Source: Labrenzia sp. 011 (GTDB taxonomy: Bacteria; Pseudomonadota; Alphaproteobacteria; Rhizobiales; Stappiaceae). From it: a stretch of 40,315 bases of DNA. Below are positions 23,926-31,720 of this stretch, piece by piece. Position numbers and translations under genes: made by a program. Location: positions 1-40,315 of the forward strand of contig NZ_QCYM01000031.1 in assembly GCF_003075075.1 (NCBI RefSeq), read 5' to 3'. The first letter of the stretch is position 1, and each line of letters opens with the position of its first letter. The notes under the pieces were generated by a model. The model did not search any database and had not been told where the DNA came from. It saw only the letters and a program-made list of their open reading frames with translations.

Positions 23926-24837
23926 ATGACTGCAGAACGTATCGCACTGATTGGTTTGGGTGGCATGGGGCGGGGGCTCGCCAAGAACATGCTGCTGTCC
24001 GGCCTCGATGTAACCGTGGCCGATCTCAATGCCTCAGCTGTTGCCGTTGCCAGGGAGCAGGGCGCCAAGGTGGGCACAACACCGGCGCAGATGGCGGCCG
24101 AGGCCGACATTCTCGCCGTCTGCATCACCACCGCCGAGGCCGTGCGGGATCTGGCGCTCGGTCCCGACGGGGCCCTGGCGGCGATGAAGCCCGGGAGCAT
24201 CTTTCTGGACCACACCACGGTGTCGGTCGAGCATGTGGATATCATGCGCGAGGCCTGCGAGGCCTGCGGTGTTCTTTACGCGGAAGCGCCGATGACACGC
24301 ACCCCGATCCATGCGGACCGCGGAGAGGTCAACATCCTGTTCGGCGGCAGCGAGGACGTTCTGGAGCGCCTGCGGCCGGTCTTCGACACCTATGCGGAGA
24401 ACATTTTCCACGTCGGGCCCGCTGGCCATGCGATCCGGTTGAAGCTGATTCACAACTATATCGCTTTCGCCAATGTCGCGGCTTTCTGCGAGGGCTTCGC
24501 GCTCGCGGCCAAGGAAGGCCTCGACATGACAAAGGTCATCGGAATCATTTCCGCCGCCGGCGGGAAGTCCGGAATGATGGATCTCTACGGCGAGATGACC
24601 CTGCGCCGCGATTTCACGCCGCACATGTCGCTGGCCAATGCCCAGAAAGACGTTCGCTACTACGCCGAATGGCTGGAATCCGCCGGATTGCCGGGTTTCA
24701 TGGCGCAGTCCGTAAACCAGACCTACGCGCTGGCCGCCATCATGGGTCATGCCGATGAAGGCTGCACGGCCGTGATCAAGCCATATGAGGAATTCTCGGG
24801 GGTAGAAGCGAAACTGCCCTCTGAAAAAGAGACCTGA
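23926..24837 (+). CDS. Beta-hydroxyacid dehydrogenase-family NAD(P)-dependent reductase, YihU-like substrate loop
   Basis: A protein of 303 aa from ATG 23926 (AAAGGGA before it). The Rossmann motif is GLGGMG (10-15). The catalytic lysine is K173 and N177 follows (KLIHN). The substrate loop, normally PVSGG in hydroxyisobutyrate and tartronate semialdehyde reductases, reads PMTRTPIHADRG (122-133). This R125-T126 pair is like the PVGRTS loop of sulfolactaldehyde reductase YihU, as I recall that sequence. The enzyme probably reduces a short aldehyde acid, perhaps one with a strong anionic head group. First gene of an operon with a TRAP transporter and a NIPSNAP protein; divergent from its likely regulator. 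Confidence 0.85.
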   Translation: MTAERIALIGLGGMGRGLAKNMLLSGLDVTVADLNASAVAVAREQGAKVGTTPAQMAAEADILAVCITTAEAVRDLALGPDGALAAMKPGSIFLDHTTVSVEHVDIMREACEACGVLYAEAPMTRTPIHADRGEVNILFGGSEDVLERLRPVFDTYAENIFHVGPAGHAIRLKLIHNYIAFANVAAFCEGFALAAKEGLDMTKVIGIISAAGGKSGMMDLYGEMTLRRDFTPHMSLANAQKDVRYYAEWLESAGLPGFMAQSVNQTYALAAIMGHADEGCTAVIKPYEEFSGVEAKLPSEKET

Positions 24838-24842
24838 GGTCG

Positions 24843-24872
24843 GCTGGCACAGCGCCGGGAGACGCTGCCAGC
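24843..24872 (+). promoter_or_regulatory. Hairpin between reductase gene and dctP
   Basis: GCTGG and CAGCG (24843-24854, interrupted by two unpaired bases) pair with CGCTG and CCAGC (24863-24872) around an 8-nt loop. It lies in the 71-bp gap before dctP. No T-run follows. It may process or attenuate the message between reductase and transporter genes. Confidence 0.45.
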
Positions 24873-24908
24873 AGTCGACAAATTCGCATCAAAAGGGAGG
24901 AACCACCG

Positions 24909-25880
24909 ATGCTCAAGACCACTCTACTGGCTACCGTTGCCTGCGTTTCGCTTGCAACGTCGGCTTTTGCGCAGGATGTCACACTGCGCCTGGCGCATTT
25001 TGCCGCCGAATCCCATCCTGGCCACCTGGCGGCCGTTCAATTCGCCGAAAATGTCGGCGAACGGACCGAGGGGGCCATCGCGGTCGAACTCTATCCGGCA
25101 AACGAATTGGGCTCTCCGCCCGAGCAGCTTGAGCAGACGGTCCTCGGCGCGATCGAAATGAACCTGCCGACTCAGGGCGGACTCGACAAATACGAGAAGG
25201 CGTTCGGTACCGTCATGACGCCGTTTGCGTTTTCGTCATATGAGAACGCCCATGAAGTCCTCGACGGTCCCTTCACGGACTGGGCGGCGCCCAAGCTGGA
25301 AGACCAGGGATTGGTCATGCTGTCCAACTGGGAGTACGGCTTCCGCAACATCACCAATTCCGTTCGCCCGATCGAGTCGCCGGACGACCTGGTGGGACTG
25401 AAGTTGCGCACCCCGCCGGAGCTTCAGATTGTTGCCGCGCTCGAAGGTCTGGGCGCTGCCACGACCCAGATCGCCTTCACCGAGCTGCCCAACGCTCTGA
25501 ACCAGGGCGTTGTCGACGGTCAGGAAAATCCGATCGGCGTGATCTATCACTACAATCTGAATGACTTTCAGGAACATCTGGCCCTGACGCGGCACGTGTA
25601 CAACTCCATGGTCCATGTCATCAACAAGGATGTTTTCGACAGCCTTACGCCCGAACAGCAGACGATCCTGCGGGAGGAGAGCAAGGCGGCCGGGGAGATG
25701 ATGCGCGCGGCCGTCATTGCCCAGGAAGAAAAGGAACTTGCCGAACTGGAGGCCAAGGGCATGAAAATAACGCGCCCGGACCTGTCGGGCTTCGCTGCGA
25801 AAATGGGACCGGCCCGCGAACGCGTTGCGGAGTACAGCGGAACCGAGAACATGCAGATGTTCCTCAGCTTCCTCGACTAA
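24909..25880 (+). CDS. dctP: TRAP transporter substrate-binding protein DctP (cluster 1)
   Basis: A protein of 323 aa. The signal peptide is residues 1-21 (cleavage after AFA). The family arginine that binds a substrate carboxylate is in LVGLKLRTPP (R about 154), and the signature ALNQGVVDGQENP follows. It delivers an organic acid from the periplasm to the membrane subunits encoded next. AGGAGG stands before the ATG. A perfect 12-bp hairpin follows the stop codon. Linkage to an acid-aldehyde reductase and a ThDP enzyme points to a small hydroxy- or oxoacid-like substrate; this is inference. Confidence 0.94.
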   Translation: MLKTTLLATVACVSLATSAFAQDVTLRLAHFAAESHPGHLAAVQFAENVGERTEGAIAVELYPANELGSPPEQLEQTVLGAIEMNLPTQGGLDKYEKAFGTVMTPFAFSSYENAHEVLDGPFTDWAAPKLEDQGLVMLSNWEYGFRNITNSVRPIESPDDLVGLKLRTPPELQIVAALEGLGAATTQIAFTELPNALNQGVVDGQENPIGVIYHYNLNDFQEHLALTRHVYNSMVHVINKDVFDSLTPEQQTILREESKAAGEMMRAAVIAQEEKELAELEAKGMKITRPDLSGFAAKMGPARERVAEYSGTENMQMFLSFLD

Positions 25881-25887
25881 TCCTTTT

Positions 25888-25919
25888 GGTTCGCCGCCTC
25901 TTCGTGCAGGCGGCGAACC
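25888..25919 (+). promoter_or_regulatory. Strong intercistronic hairpin between dctP and dctM
   Basis: A perfect 12-bp stem (25888-25899 with 25908-25919) encloses an 8-nt loop, 7 bp behind the dctP stop and 12 bp before the dctM start. There is no T-run. Such hairpins commonly protect the binding-protein message from 3' decay or cut read-through into the membrane genes. Confidence 0.7.
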
Positions 25920-25931
25920 TTGGAGCCATCC

Positions 25932-27218
25932 ATGATTACTTTCCTGATACTGGCCGTGCTGGTCCTGCTGATCGCGCTTGGCCTGCCGATTGCCGTGGCT
26001 TTGGGCCTGACGGCGGTCGGATTCTACGTCCTTGAGGGCGATTTCCGCATTCTCGCCATGCTGCCGCAACGGATGTTTTCGGCAACAACGGGCTTCACGC
26101 TGCTGGCCATTCCCTTTTTCATTCTCGCCGGGAACCTGATGAACACCGGGGGAATCACCGAACGGATCTTCCGCTTCGCGGACGCCTGCGTGGGGCACCT
26201 GCGCGGCGGTCTCGGGCAGGTCAATGTTCTGGCGTCCCTGTTCTTTTCCGGCATGTCCGGTGCGGCGGTCGCGGATGCGGCCGGTCTTGGACAGATTGAA
26301 CTCAAGGCCATGAACGACAAGGGATACGACCCGGAGTTTTCAGCCGCGATCACGGCGGCCTCCTCGACGATCGGACCGGTGTTTCCGCCGTCCATTCCAT
26401 TCGTCCTCTATTCGTCGATCACCGGTGTTTCCGTTGCGAAGCTGTTTCTCGCCGGGGTCATTCCCGGTGTTCTCATGGCGCTGGCCCTGATGGGGGCCGT
26501 CTGGGTGGTTGCGCACAGGAGCAAAATGCCGAGATGCCCGCATATCGACTGGCGGGAGATCGGCCGCAGCTTCATGGATGCCGGCCTGTCGCTGCTGACG
26601 CCCGTGATCATCATTGCCGGCATTTTCGGCGGGCTGTTCACACCAACGGAAGCCGGTGTCACCGCCAGCGTCTATGCGATGGTCCTGTCCATGGTCGTTT
26701 ACCGGGAGATCTCCTTTCGCGATCTGCCCCGCATTTTCTGGGAAACCTTGCAGCACACCATTCGGGTCATGTTCGTGATCGCGGCGGCCGGCTTCTTCGG
26801 CTGGTTGCTGATCCATCAGCGGATTCCCAACCAGCTCGTCGGCGGGCTGGTCGGTTTCTCCGACAATCCCGCAATCATCATGGCGATTGTCGTCGCCATA
26901 CTGCTTGTCCTGGGCATGTTTCTCGAGGGCATCGCCGTCATCGTGCTGACCGTGCCGCTATTCGCGCCGGTAATGACCGAAATCGGCGTGGATCCGATAC
27001 AGTTCGGGGTCATCATGGTCATGTGTTCGATGGTCGGTCTGCTCACGCCGCCTGTCGGCATGGTCCTTTTCGCCGTGTCGTCGATCTCCAACCTGGGCGT
27101 CGGCAGGCTTTCCAGAGCCCTGATGCCCTATCTCATAGGCCTGTGTGCGGTTCTGCTGGCGGTCGTTGCCCTGCCCGCCGTGTCCACGTGGCTTCCAAAT
27201 CTGGTTCTGGGGAATTGA
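25932..27218 (+). CDS. dctM: TRAP transporter large membrane subunit DctM (cluster 1)
   Basis: A protein of 428 aa from ATG 25932 (GGAG 6 bp before; an upstream TTG at 25920 is in frame but overlaps the hairpin and is rejected). It has 12-13 likely transmembrane segments. Family blocks include FSGMSGAAVADAAGLGQIEL (about 105-124), STIGPVFPPSIPFVLYSS and the C-terminal GLLTPPVGMVLF. This sodium-coupled subunit catalyses transport. The order dctP-dctM-dctQ is reversed from the usual P-Q-M; the dctQ gene follows after 2 bp. Confidence 0.94.
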   Translation: MITFLILAVLVLLIALGLPIAVALGLTAVGFYVLEGDFRILAMLPQRMFSATTGFTLLAIPFFILAGNLMNTGGITERIFRFADACVGHLRGGLGQVNVLASLFFSGMSGAAVADAAGLGQIELKAMNDKGYDPEFSAAITAASSTIGPVFPPSIPFVLYSSITGVSVAKLFLAGVIPGVLMALALMGAVWVVAHRSKMPRCPHIDWREIGRSFMDAGLSLLTPVIIIAGIFGGLFTPTEAGVTASVYAMVLSMVVYREISFRDLPRIFWETLQHTIRVMFVIAAAGFFGWLLIHQRIPNQLVGGLVGFSDNPAIIMAIVVAILLVLGMFLEGIAVIVLTVPLFAPVMTEIGVDPIQFGVIMVMCSMVGLLTPPVGMVLFAVSSISNLGVGRLSRALMPYLIGLCAVLLAVVALPAVSTWLPNLVLGN

Positions 27219-27220
27219 CG

Positions 27221-27706
27221 ATGCTGGCGGGGATAGACCGTTTCGCCGGGGCGGTATTGCGGGCCGTGCCGACCTTCTGTTTCGCGGCGCTTTTCATGTT
27301 GTTGTTCGTCAACGTGATCGCCCGCACGTTTCAGCTCGCCGGGTTTTCCTGGTTCGATGAGGTGGTCCAGGGTCTGTTCGCCTGGATGGTCTTCATCGGC
27401 ACGGCTGCGCTCTGGCGGGAGAAGGACCATTTCAAGGTCGACTGGCTGCCGCAGGCGCTGCCGCCACGGGCTTCGCGGATCCTTCGCATCGTCACCTGTA
27501 TCCTCGGCATCTGCTTCCTGATTGCCATGACCCGATACGGCGTGGACCTGACGCGCAAGGCCAGGGCGCTGACGCCCATTCTGGATCTGCCGACAGGGCT
27601 TTTCTACATCTCGATCCCGATTTCCGGGGCGGTAATGCTTGTCTATTCACTGGCCGATCTGGCCAGGCTCTTGTGCCGCCCCATTCATTCAAAGGAGACT
27701 ACCTGA
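27221..27706 (+). CDS. dctQ: TRAP transporter small membrane subunit DctQ (cluster 1)
   Basis: A protein of 161 aa with four predicted transmembrane helices (about 13-37, 48-66, 83-105 and 125-150). The family block FSWFDEVVQGLFAWMVFIGTAALWREKDHFKVDWLP is at about 40-75. It scaffolds DctM in the inner membrane. It starts 2 bp behind dctM, and its stop overlaps the start of the NIPSNAP gene by one base (TGATG). Its position behind dctM instead of before it is unusual. Confidence 0.92.
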   Translation: MLAGIDRFAGAVLRAVPTFCFAALFMLLFVNVIARTFQLAGFSWFDEVVQGLFAWMVFIGTAALWREKDHFKVDWLPQALPPRASRILRIVTCILGICFLIAMTRYGVDLTRKARALTPILDLPTGLFYISIPISGAVMLVYSLADLARLLCRPIHSKETT

Positions 27707-28038
27707 TGATCTTCGATCACCGCACCTACACCTGCCGTCCGGGCACGATCAAAAAGCACATGAAACTCTACGAAGACCATGGCTGGGGCCCGCAATCCCG
27801 CCATCTGGGCCAGCCGATCCTGTATGGTGCCGTCGAGACCGGGGACGTCAACTCCTACGTCCATGTCTGGGTCTACAAGGATGCTGCCGACAGGGCGGCC
27901 AAACGGGCGGCGCTGGCCGCGGACCCCGAATGGCAGGCCTATCTGAAAATGAGTGCCGAGGCCGGAAATCTCGTCAGTCAGGTGAACACCATCCTGACGC
28001 CGGCGACCTTCTTCAAGGTTCCCGAAGGCCTGTCCTGA
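27706..28038 (+). CDS. NIPSNAP-family protein
   Basis: A protein of 110 aa, starting at ATG 27706 with AAAGGAGA before it. The NIPSNAP ferredoxin-like fold is recognisable from FDHRTYTCRPGTIKKHMKLYEDHG at the N-terminus and YVHVWVYKDAADRAAKRAALAADPEWQAYL in the middle. Small bacterial NIPSNAP proteins are often found in catabolic operons as stand-alone dimeric alpha/beta-barrel proteins; their role is mostly unknown. Last gene of the operon starting at 23926, followed by a strong bidirectional terminator. Confidence 0.88.
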   Translation: MIFDHRTYTCRPGTIKKHMKLYEDHGWGPQSRHLGQPILYGAVETGDVNSYVHVWVYKDAADRAAKRAALAADPEWQAYLKMSAEAGNLVSQVNTILTPATFFKVPEGLS

Positions 28039-28043
28039 CAACC

Positions 28044-28089
28044 CGTTCCTGACCGTAACCGGGACAGCCCCGGTTTTCGGTCAGGAACG
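28044..28089. terminator. Strong bidirectional hairpin between convergent operons
   Basis: A 12-bp stem (28044-28055 with 28078-28089) continues, after small interruptions, into an inner stem AACCGGG/CCCCGGTT. It separates the NIPSNAP gene (plus) from the GlcG-like gene (minus). T-runs are short, but position and stability support termination on both strands. Confidence 0.75.
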
Positions 28090-28130
28090 CCTCTCCCCTT
28101 GAGGGCCCGTCAACACACGGGACCACAGTC

Positions 28131-28616
28131 CTAATGCCTGTCCGAAAGGGAGGACGCCTGCCAGTCCGGGTCATGGTCGGCCGGGAGCGGGGCAAGACCC
28201 GCATCCCGGATGGCAAGGATGGCGCAATATTCGTCTTTTTCCGAGGTGTCGCCACTGACGCCGACGGCGCCGATGGTCCGGCCCTCGCCGTCCTCGATCA
28301 GCACGCCGCCGGGGACCGGAATGAAACGTCCTTCCGAGGCGACGGAAAGGGCATTCTGAAAGGCCGGCCGGGCCGAAAGGTAGTCCCTGATCGTCCTGGA
28401 TGGCAGGCCCATGCCCAGTGAACCCCAGGCCTTGCCGAAGGCGATGTCGAAACGCATGAGGCCGCTGCCGTCTTCCGATTTCATCGCCACCAGCCGGCCG
28501 CCGGAATCCAGAACCGCCACCGTGAGCGGTTTCATCTGTTCCCGGCGTCCCGTGGCGAGGACGGCCTCGACGATGGTCTCGGCGATGGTCAGGGAAAGAC
28601 TTGAAGCCAGACGCAT
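28131..28616 (-). CDS. GlcG/HbpS-family protein
   Basis: A protein of 161 aa matching the HbpS/GlcG fold (haem-degrading family by name): TVAVLDSGGRLVAMKSEDGSG at about 32-52, FIPVPGGVLIEDGEGRTIGAVGVSGD at about 98-123 and DEYCAILAI. No signal peptide. Members occur in glycolate, diol and aromatic catabolic loci as accessory proteins of unclear role, or bind haem or corrinoids. It is the last gene of the leftward operon, 12 bp behind dctM. Confidence 0.88.
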   Translation of the reverse strand: MRLASSLSLTIAETIVEAVLATGRREQMKPLTVAVLDSGGRLVAMKSEDGSGLMRFDIAFGKAWGSLGMGLPSRTIRDYLSARPAFQNALSVASEGRFIPVPGGVLIEDGEGRTIGAVGVSGDTSEKDEYCAILAIRDAGLAPLPADHDPDWQASSLSDRH

Positions 28617-28628
28617 GGTTGGAATTCC

Positions 28629-29951
28629 TCAGTTGCGCATCAGATCGGGAAGCCAGGTCACGATCTCGGGAAATATCAGAAGGACGATGATCGTAATGAC
28701 ATCGGCGATGAAGAACAGCATGATTCCGCGGAAGACATCCGGCAGCGGGATGTCCGGACGCACGGCGCTGACGACGAAGCAGTTGAGACCGATCGGCGGT
28801 GTAACGAGACAGATTTCCGCCATCTTGACGACAATGATGCCGAACCAGATGGAATCGAAGCCGAGCGCCATCACGGCCGGGTAGACGACGGGCAGCGTCA
28901 GCAGCAGCATGCCGATGGCATCCATGAACATGCCGAGAACTGCATAGGCCAGCAGGATGCAGATCATGATCATCATCGGCGGTGCGTCGAGCGCCACAAC
29001 CCAGGCGGTGAAGGCTTCGGCGACGCCGGAAAAGCCCAGGAAGCGCACGAAGATCGTCACCCCCCAGATGAGCGAGAAGATCATCACGGTGAGCTTGGCC
29101 GACTCCATCAGGCTTGCCGCGATCGGCCGCAGGCCCGCACCCCGGAACAGGGCCACTGCAAAGACGATCCCGGCTCCCAGGGCACCGGCTTCCGTCGGCG
29201 TTGCCCATCCCTGGTAAATGGCGGAGATGATCACCAACACCACCGCCATGATCGGCAGGAGAGGCGGCAGGGCGGCGAACCGTTCGCCCCAGGTGGCCCC
29301 GCCGACCGGTGGGGCGGCTTCCGGGCGCACCTTGGCCCACACGACGATGATCCCCGCATAGACCAAGGCCGAAACCAGTCCGGGCAGGAACCCGGCCAGC
29401 AGGAGGCGGCCGACGGATTCTTCCACGATGATGGCGTAGATGACGAGGATCGCGGACGGGGGAATAAGCGTTGCAAGCGTGCCGCCCGCCGCAACCACGC
29501 CGGCGGCAAGCCGCCGGTCGTAGCCGTAGCGCAGCATCTCCGGAATGGCGACGCGGGCAAATACGGCGGATGTGGCGGTCGAGGCGCCGGACACGGCGGC
29601 AAAACCTGCGGTCGCGAACACGGTCGCGACGGCCATGCCGCCGGGCAGCCATCCCAGCCACTTGCTGGCGGCATTGAACAGTTGCGAGGTCATGCCCGCA
29701 TGGAAGGCCACGAAGCCGATGAAGATGAACATCGGCAGGACGCTCAGGGCATAGATTGACGACTTCGCGTGCGGCACGATGCCAACGATGCCGGCGGCGG
29801 GGCCCCAGCCGATGAGTTCGACCAGGCCGAGAAGACCGATGGCCGAGGCCGCGAAGACGACGCGCACTCCCAGGGCAACAAGCAGTACCAGAAGCCCGAT
29901 ACCTATCATCCCGACGAGGAGCGGGTGTTCAAATCCAAGTCCGATCAACAT
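28629..29951 (-). CDS. dctM: TRAP transporter large membrane subunit DctM (cluster 2)
   Basis: A protein of 440 aa with 12 or more hydrophobic helices, the first being LVGMIGIGLLVLLVALGVRVVF. Family blocks: AVSGASTATSAVFARVAIPEM (about 115-135), LATLIPPSAILVIYAII and the C-terminal EICLVTPPIGLNCFVV. It is the catalytic subunit working with the DctP and DctQ encoded just upstream. The dctQ stop is only 3 bp away. It is clearly diverged from the cluster 1 subunit but of the same build as cluster 3 (37022-38326). Confidence 0.94.
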   Translation of the reverse strand: MLIGLGFEHPLLVGMIGIGLLVLLVALGVRVVFAASAIGLLGLVELIGWGPAAGIVGIVPHAKSSIYALSVLPMFIFIGFVAFHAGMTSQLFNAASKWLGWLPGGMAVATVFATAGFAAVSGASTATSAVFARVAIPEMLRYGYDRRLAAGVVAAGGTLATLIPPSAILVIYAIIVEESVGRLLLAGFLPGLVSALVYAGIIVVWAKVRPEAAPPVGGATWGERFAALPPLLPIMAVVLVIISAIYQGWATPTEAGALGAGIVFAVALFRGAGLRPIAASLMESAKLTVMIFSLIWGVTIFVRFLGFSGVAEAFTAWVVALDAPPMMIMICILLAYAVLGMFMDAIGMLLLTLPVVYPAVMALGFDSIWFGIIVVKMAEICLVTPPIGLNCFVVSAVRPDIPLPDVFRGIMLFFIADVITIIVLLIFPEIVTWLPDLMRN

Positions 29952-29954
29952 CTG

Positions 29955-30587
29955 TCAGTCTTTCCCGTCCTGGGAGGCCGCGAGCGCCTCTTCTGCTTCT
30001 TCGTGGGCGATGGCCGCCGCGTCCTTCATCAGCGTCACGCCCTCGGGGGTCCGGGACGGGTCGATGAACATGCGTATCGAACCGGCCAGCTGGATTGTCA
30101 GGCGCAGGAACCACAGGGAGAACGCCACCGGGACGATCAGCTTGGAGGGCCAGACCGGGAACTCGGCGTCGATCGTGGTGTCGCCGAGCTGATACGAGCG
30201 CCAGAAATGGGCGCCGCTGTACCAGATCAGCACCGCGATGATCCCCATGCCCACAAGCGCACCGGCGATCTCGGCCGCCCACAGGGGGCGGCCGCGCAGA
30301 TGGGAAAGCAGGAGCTCCATGCGGATATGAGATCCCATGCGCTGGGTATAGGCGGCTCCCAGGAAAGCCATGCCGGCCATGGAGAGTTCGACCAGGTCCA
30401 CATAGCCTGACAGAGGCGTCTGAAAGACGGTGCGCATGACGATCTGGGCGATTCCCAGACACATGAGAAGAAAGATGAACAGGGCGGCAATGAGATTCGT
30501 CGCATCCTCCACCGGCGACAGCCGGCGGTCGGCACATGCAACGGGACCGGTACCCTGCCTGTCAGCAGCCGGAAGTTTATCGAACAT
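29955..30587 (-). CDS. dctQ: TRAP transporter small membrane subunit DctQ (cluster 2)
   Basis: A protein of 210 aa, longer than usual (about 160-180), with a charged N-terminal stretch of about 30 residues and an acidic, Ala/Glu-rich C-terminal tail (about 180-210). Four transmembrane helices lie between, beginning with ATNLIAALFIFLLMCLGIAQIVMR. The periplasmic/membrane signature QTPLSGYVDLVELSMAGMAFLGAAY is present. It lies between dctP (62-bp gap with a perfect hairpin) and dctM (3-bp gap). Confidence 0.9.
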   Translation of the reverse strand: MFDKLPAADRQGTGPVACADRRLSPVEDATNLIAALFIFLLMCLGIAQIVMRTVFQTPLSGYVDLVELSMAGMAFLGAAYTQRMGSHIRMELLLSHLRGRPLWAAEIAGALVGMGIIAVLIWYSGAHFWRSYQLGDTTIDAEFPVWPSKLIVPVAFSLWFLRLTIQLAGSIRMFIDPSRTPEGVTLMKDAAAIAHEEAEEALAASQDGKD

Positions 30588-30611
30588 GGGTGGATTCCTG
30601 AAGACAAGAGC

Positions 30612-30636
30612 GGCGCCGCGGCCCGGCCGCGGCGCC
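30612..30636 (-). promoter_or_regulatory. Perfect hairpin between dctP and dctQ (cluster 2)
   Basis: An 11-bp all-GC stem (30612-30622 with 30626-30636) closes a 3-nt loop, in the 62-bp gap behind the dctP stop on the minus strand. No T-run follows. Read as an mRNA stabiliser or partial terminator favouring the binding protein over the membrane subunits. Confidence 0.7.
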
Positions 30637-30649
30637 TGAAGGCATGACG

Positions 30650-31687
30650 TTACCGGGCGCGGGCTTCCTCGGCGTAGCTCAGGAAGTCATCCAGGACCCC
30701 CTGGGCGTCGAAGCTGTCCTGATTGTCGGCAACCCATTTTTCCCAGACCGGCCGTCCGGCGATCTCCCGGAAGCGGGCCAGTTCCTCCTCGCTGTAGGTG
30801 ATCTTCTGCAGGGTCTCTTCAAAGAGCTGCAGGTTGACTTCGTCCTCCGCGTCATAGGCGGCCTGCTGGGTGTCGAGCACGAGGTCCCGGTTGTCCATGA
30901 GAAGGGCCTGATAGGCCTCCGGCAGTGCCTCGAAAGCCGTCTTGTTCAGGACCCAGCCGCATTCCGACGTTCCGGGCGCCAGATTGGCGGTATACCAGTC
31001 GGCCTCCTCGTTGATCTTGAAGGCGACGTGGGCATAGGTGAAGGGGAAGGCGGCGGCGTCGACCGTTCCGTTCTGGAAAGCGGTAAGCGTCTCGGAAGCC
31101 GAGAGGGTCTGCTTGGTCGCCCCCAGTGCTTCCATGGCATCGCCCAGTCCGCCGCCTGCGCGTACCTGCAGCCCCTGCCAGTCCTCCAGTTTCTCCGGAG
31201 GCGTGCCCTTGCCCATCAGCTCGAACTGCTGAAGCAGGCCCGACACGTAGGGAATGGCGTTCCACTTTGCCATGTCGGCAACAATGGCGGGGTGTTCGAA
31301 CATGCGCATGCGTGCATAACGCCCCACTTCCGGATCGCCGATCGGCAGGAACGGCAGGGAAAACACCATCCACGCCGGGTTCTTGCCGGGGTGATAGAAA
31401 TTGCAGATGCCTGCGCCCTCGAAGGCATTGAGCTTGAGGCCGTCGAGGTTTTCGCGCGCCGGGCTGAGCTGTTCGGCGTAGAAAATCCGGATCTGGAACT
31501 TGCCGTCGGTCTCCTCCGCGACCTTTTCCGCCAGGGCCTCCATGCCGGATGTCAGTGCCCGCGAGTTGCCGTACATGGAAATCTTCCAGAAAACGGAAGG
31601 GCCGTCGACATTCGCAGCGATTGCGGCGCCGCATGTTGCCATCGTGGCCAACGATGCGACGGCCAGGGATTTCAGGGTCTGTTTCAT
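30650..31687 (-). CDS. dctP: TRAP transporter substrate-binding protein DctP (cluster 2)
   Basis: A protein of 345 aa with a signal peptide (about 1-24, ending AAIAA). A strong GGAGGAG ribosome binding site precedes ATG 31687. The conserved carboxylate-binding arginine is in DWQGLQVRAGGG (about 176). The region TAFQNGTVDAAAFP corresponds to the family's helix behind it. It presumably captures an organic acid, possibly aromatic or dicarboxylic given its operon with a malonyl-CoA synthetase. It is distinct in sequence from the other two DctP proteins in the window. Confidence 0.92.
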   Translation of the reverse strand: MKQTLKSLAVASLATMATCGAAIAANVDGPSVFWKISMYGNSRALTSGMEALAEKVAEETDGKFQIRIFYAEQLSPARENLDGLKLNAFEGAGICNFYHPGKNPAWMVFSLPFLPIGDPEVGRYARMRMFEHPAIVADMAKWNAIPYVSGLLQQFELMGKGTPPEKLEDWQGLQVRAGGGLGDAMEALGATKQTLSASETLTAFQNGTVDAAAFPFTYAHVAFKINEEADWYTANLAPGTSECGWVLNKTAFEALPEAYQALLMDNRDLVLDTQQAAYDAEDEVNLQLFEETLQKITYSEEELARFREIAGRPVWEKWVADNQDSFDAQGVLDDFLSYAEEARAR

Positions 31688-31720
31688 AGGGTCTCCTCCC
31701 AGGTTTTCGAATTCGGCGGA

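Noticed and set aside
28171..29661. Minus-strand open frame of about 496 codons overlapping dctM of cluster 2
   Set aside because: It is an out-of-phase frame of dctM, full of Arg, His and Gly without motifs.
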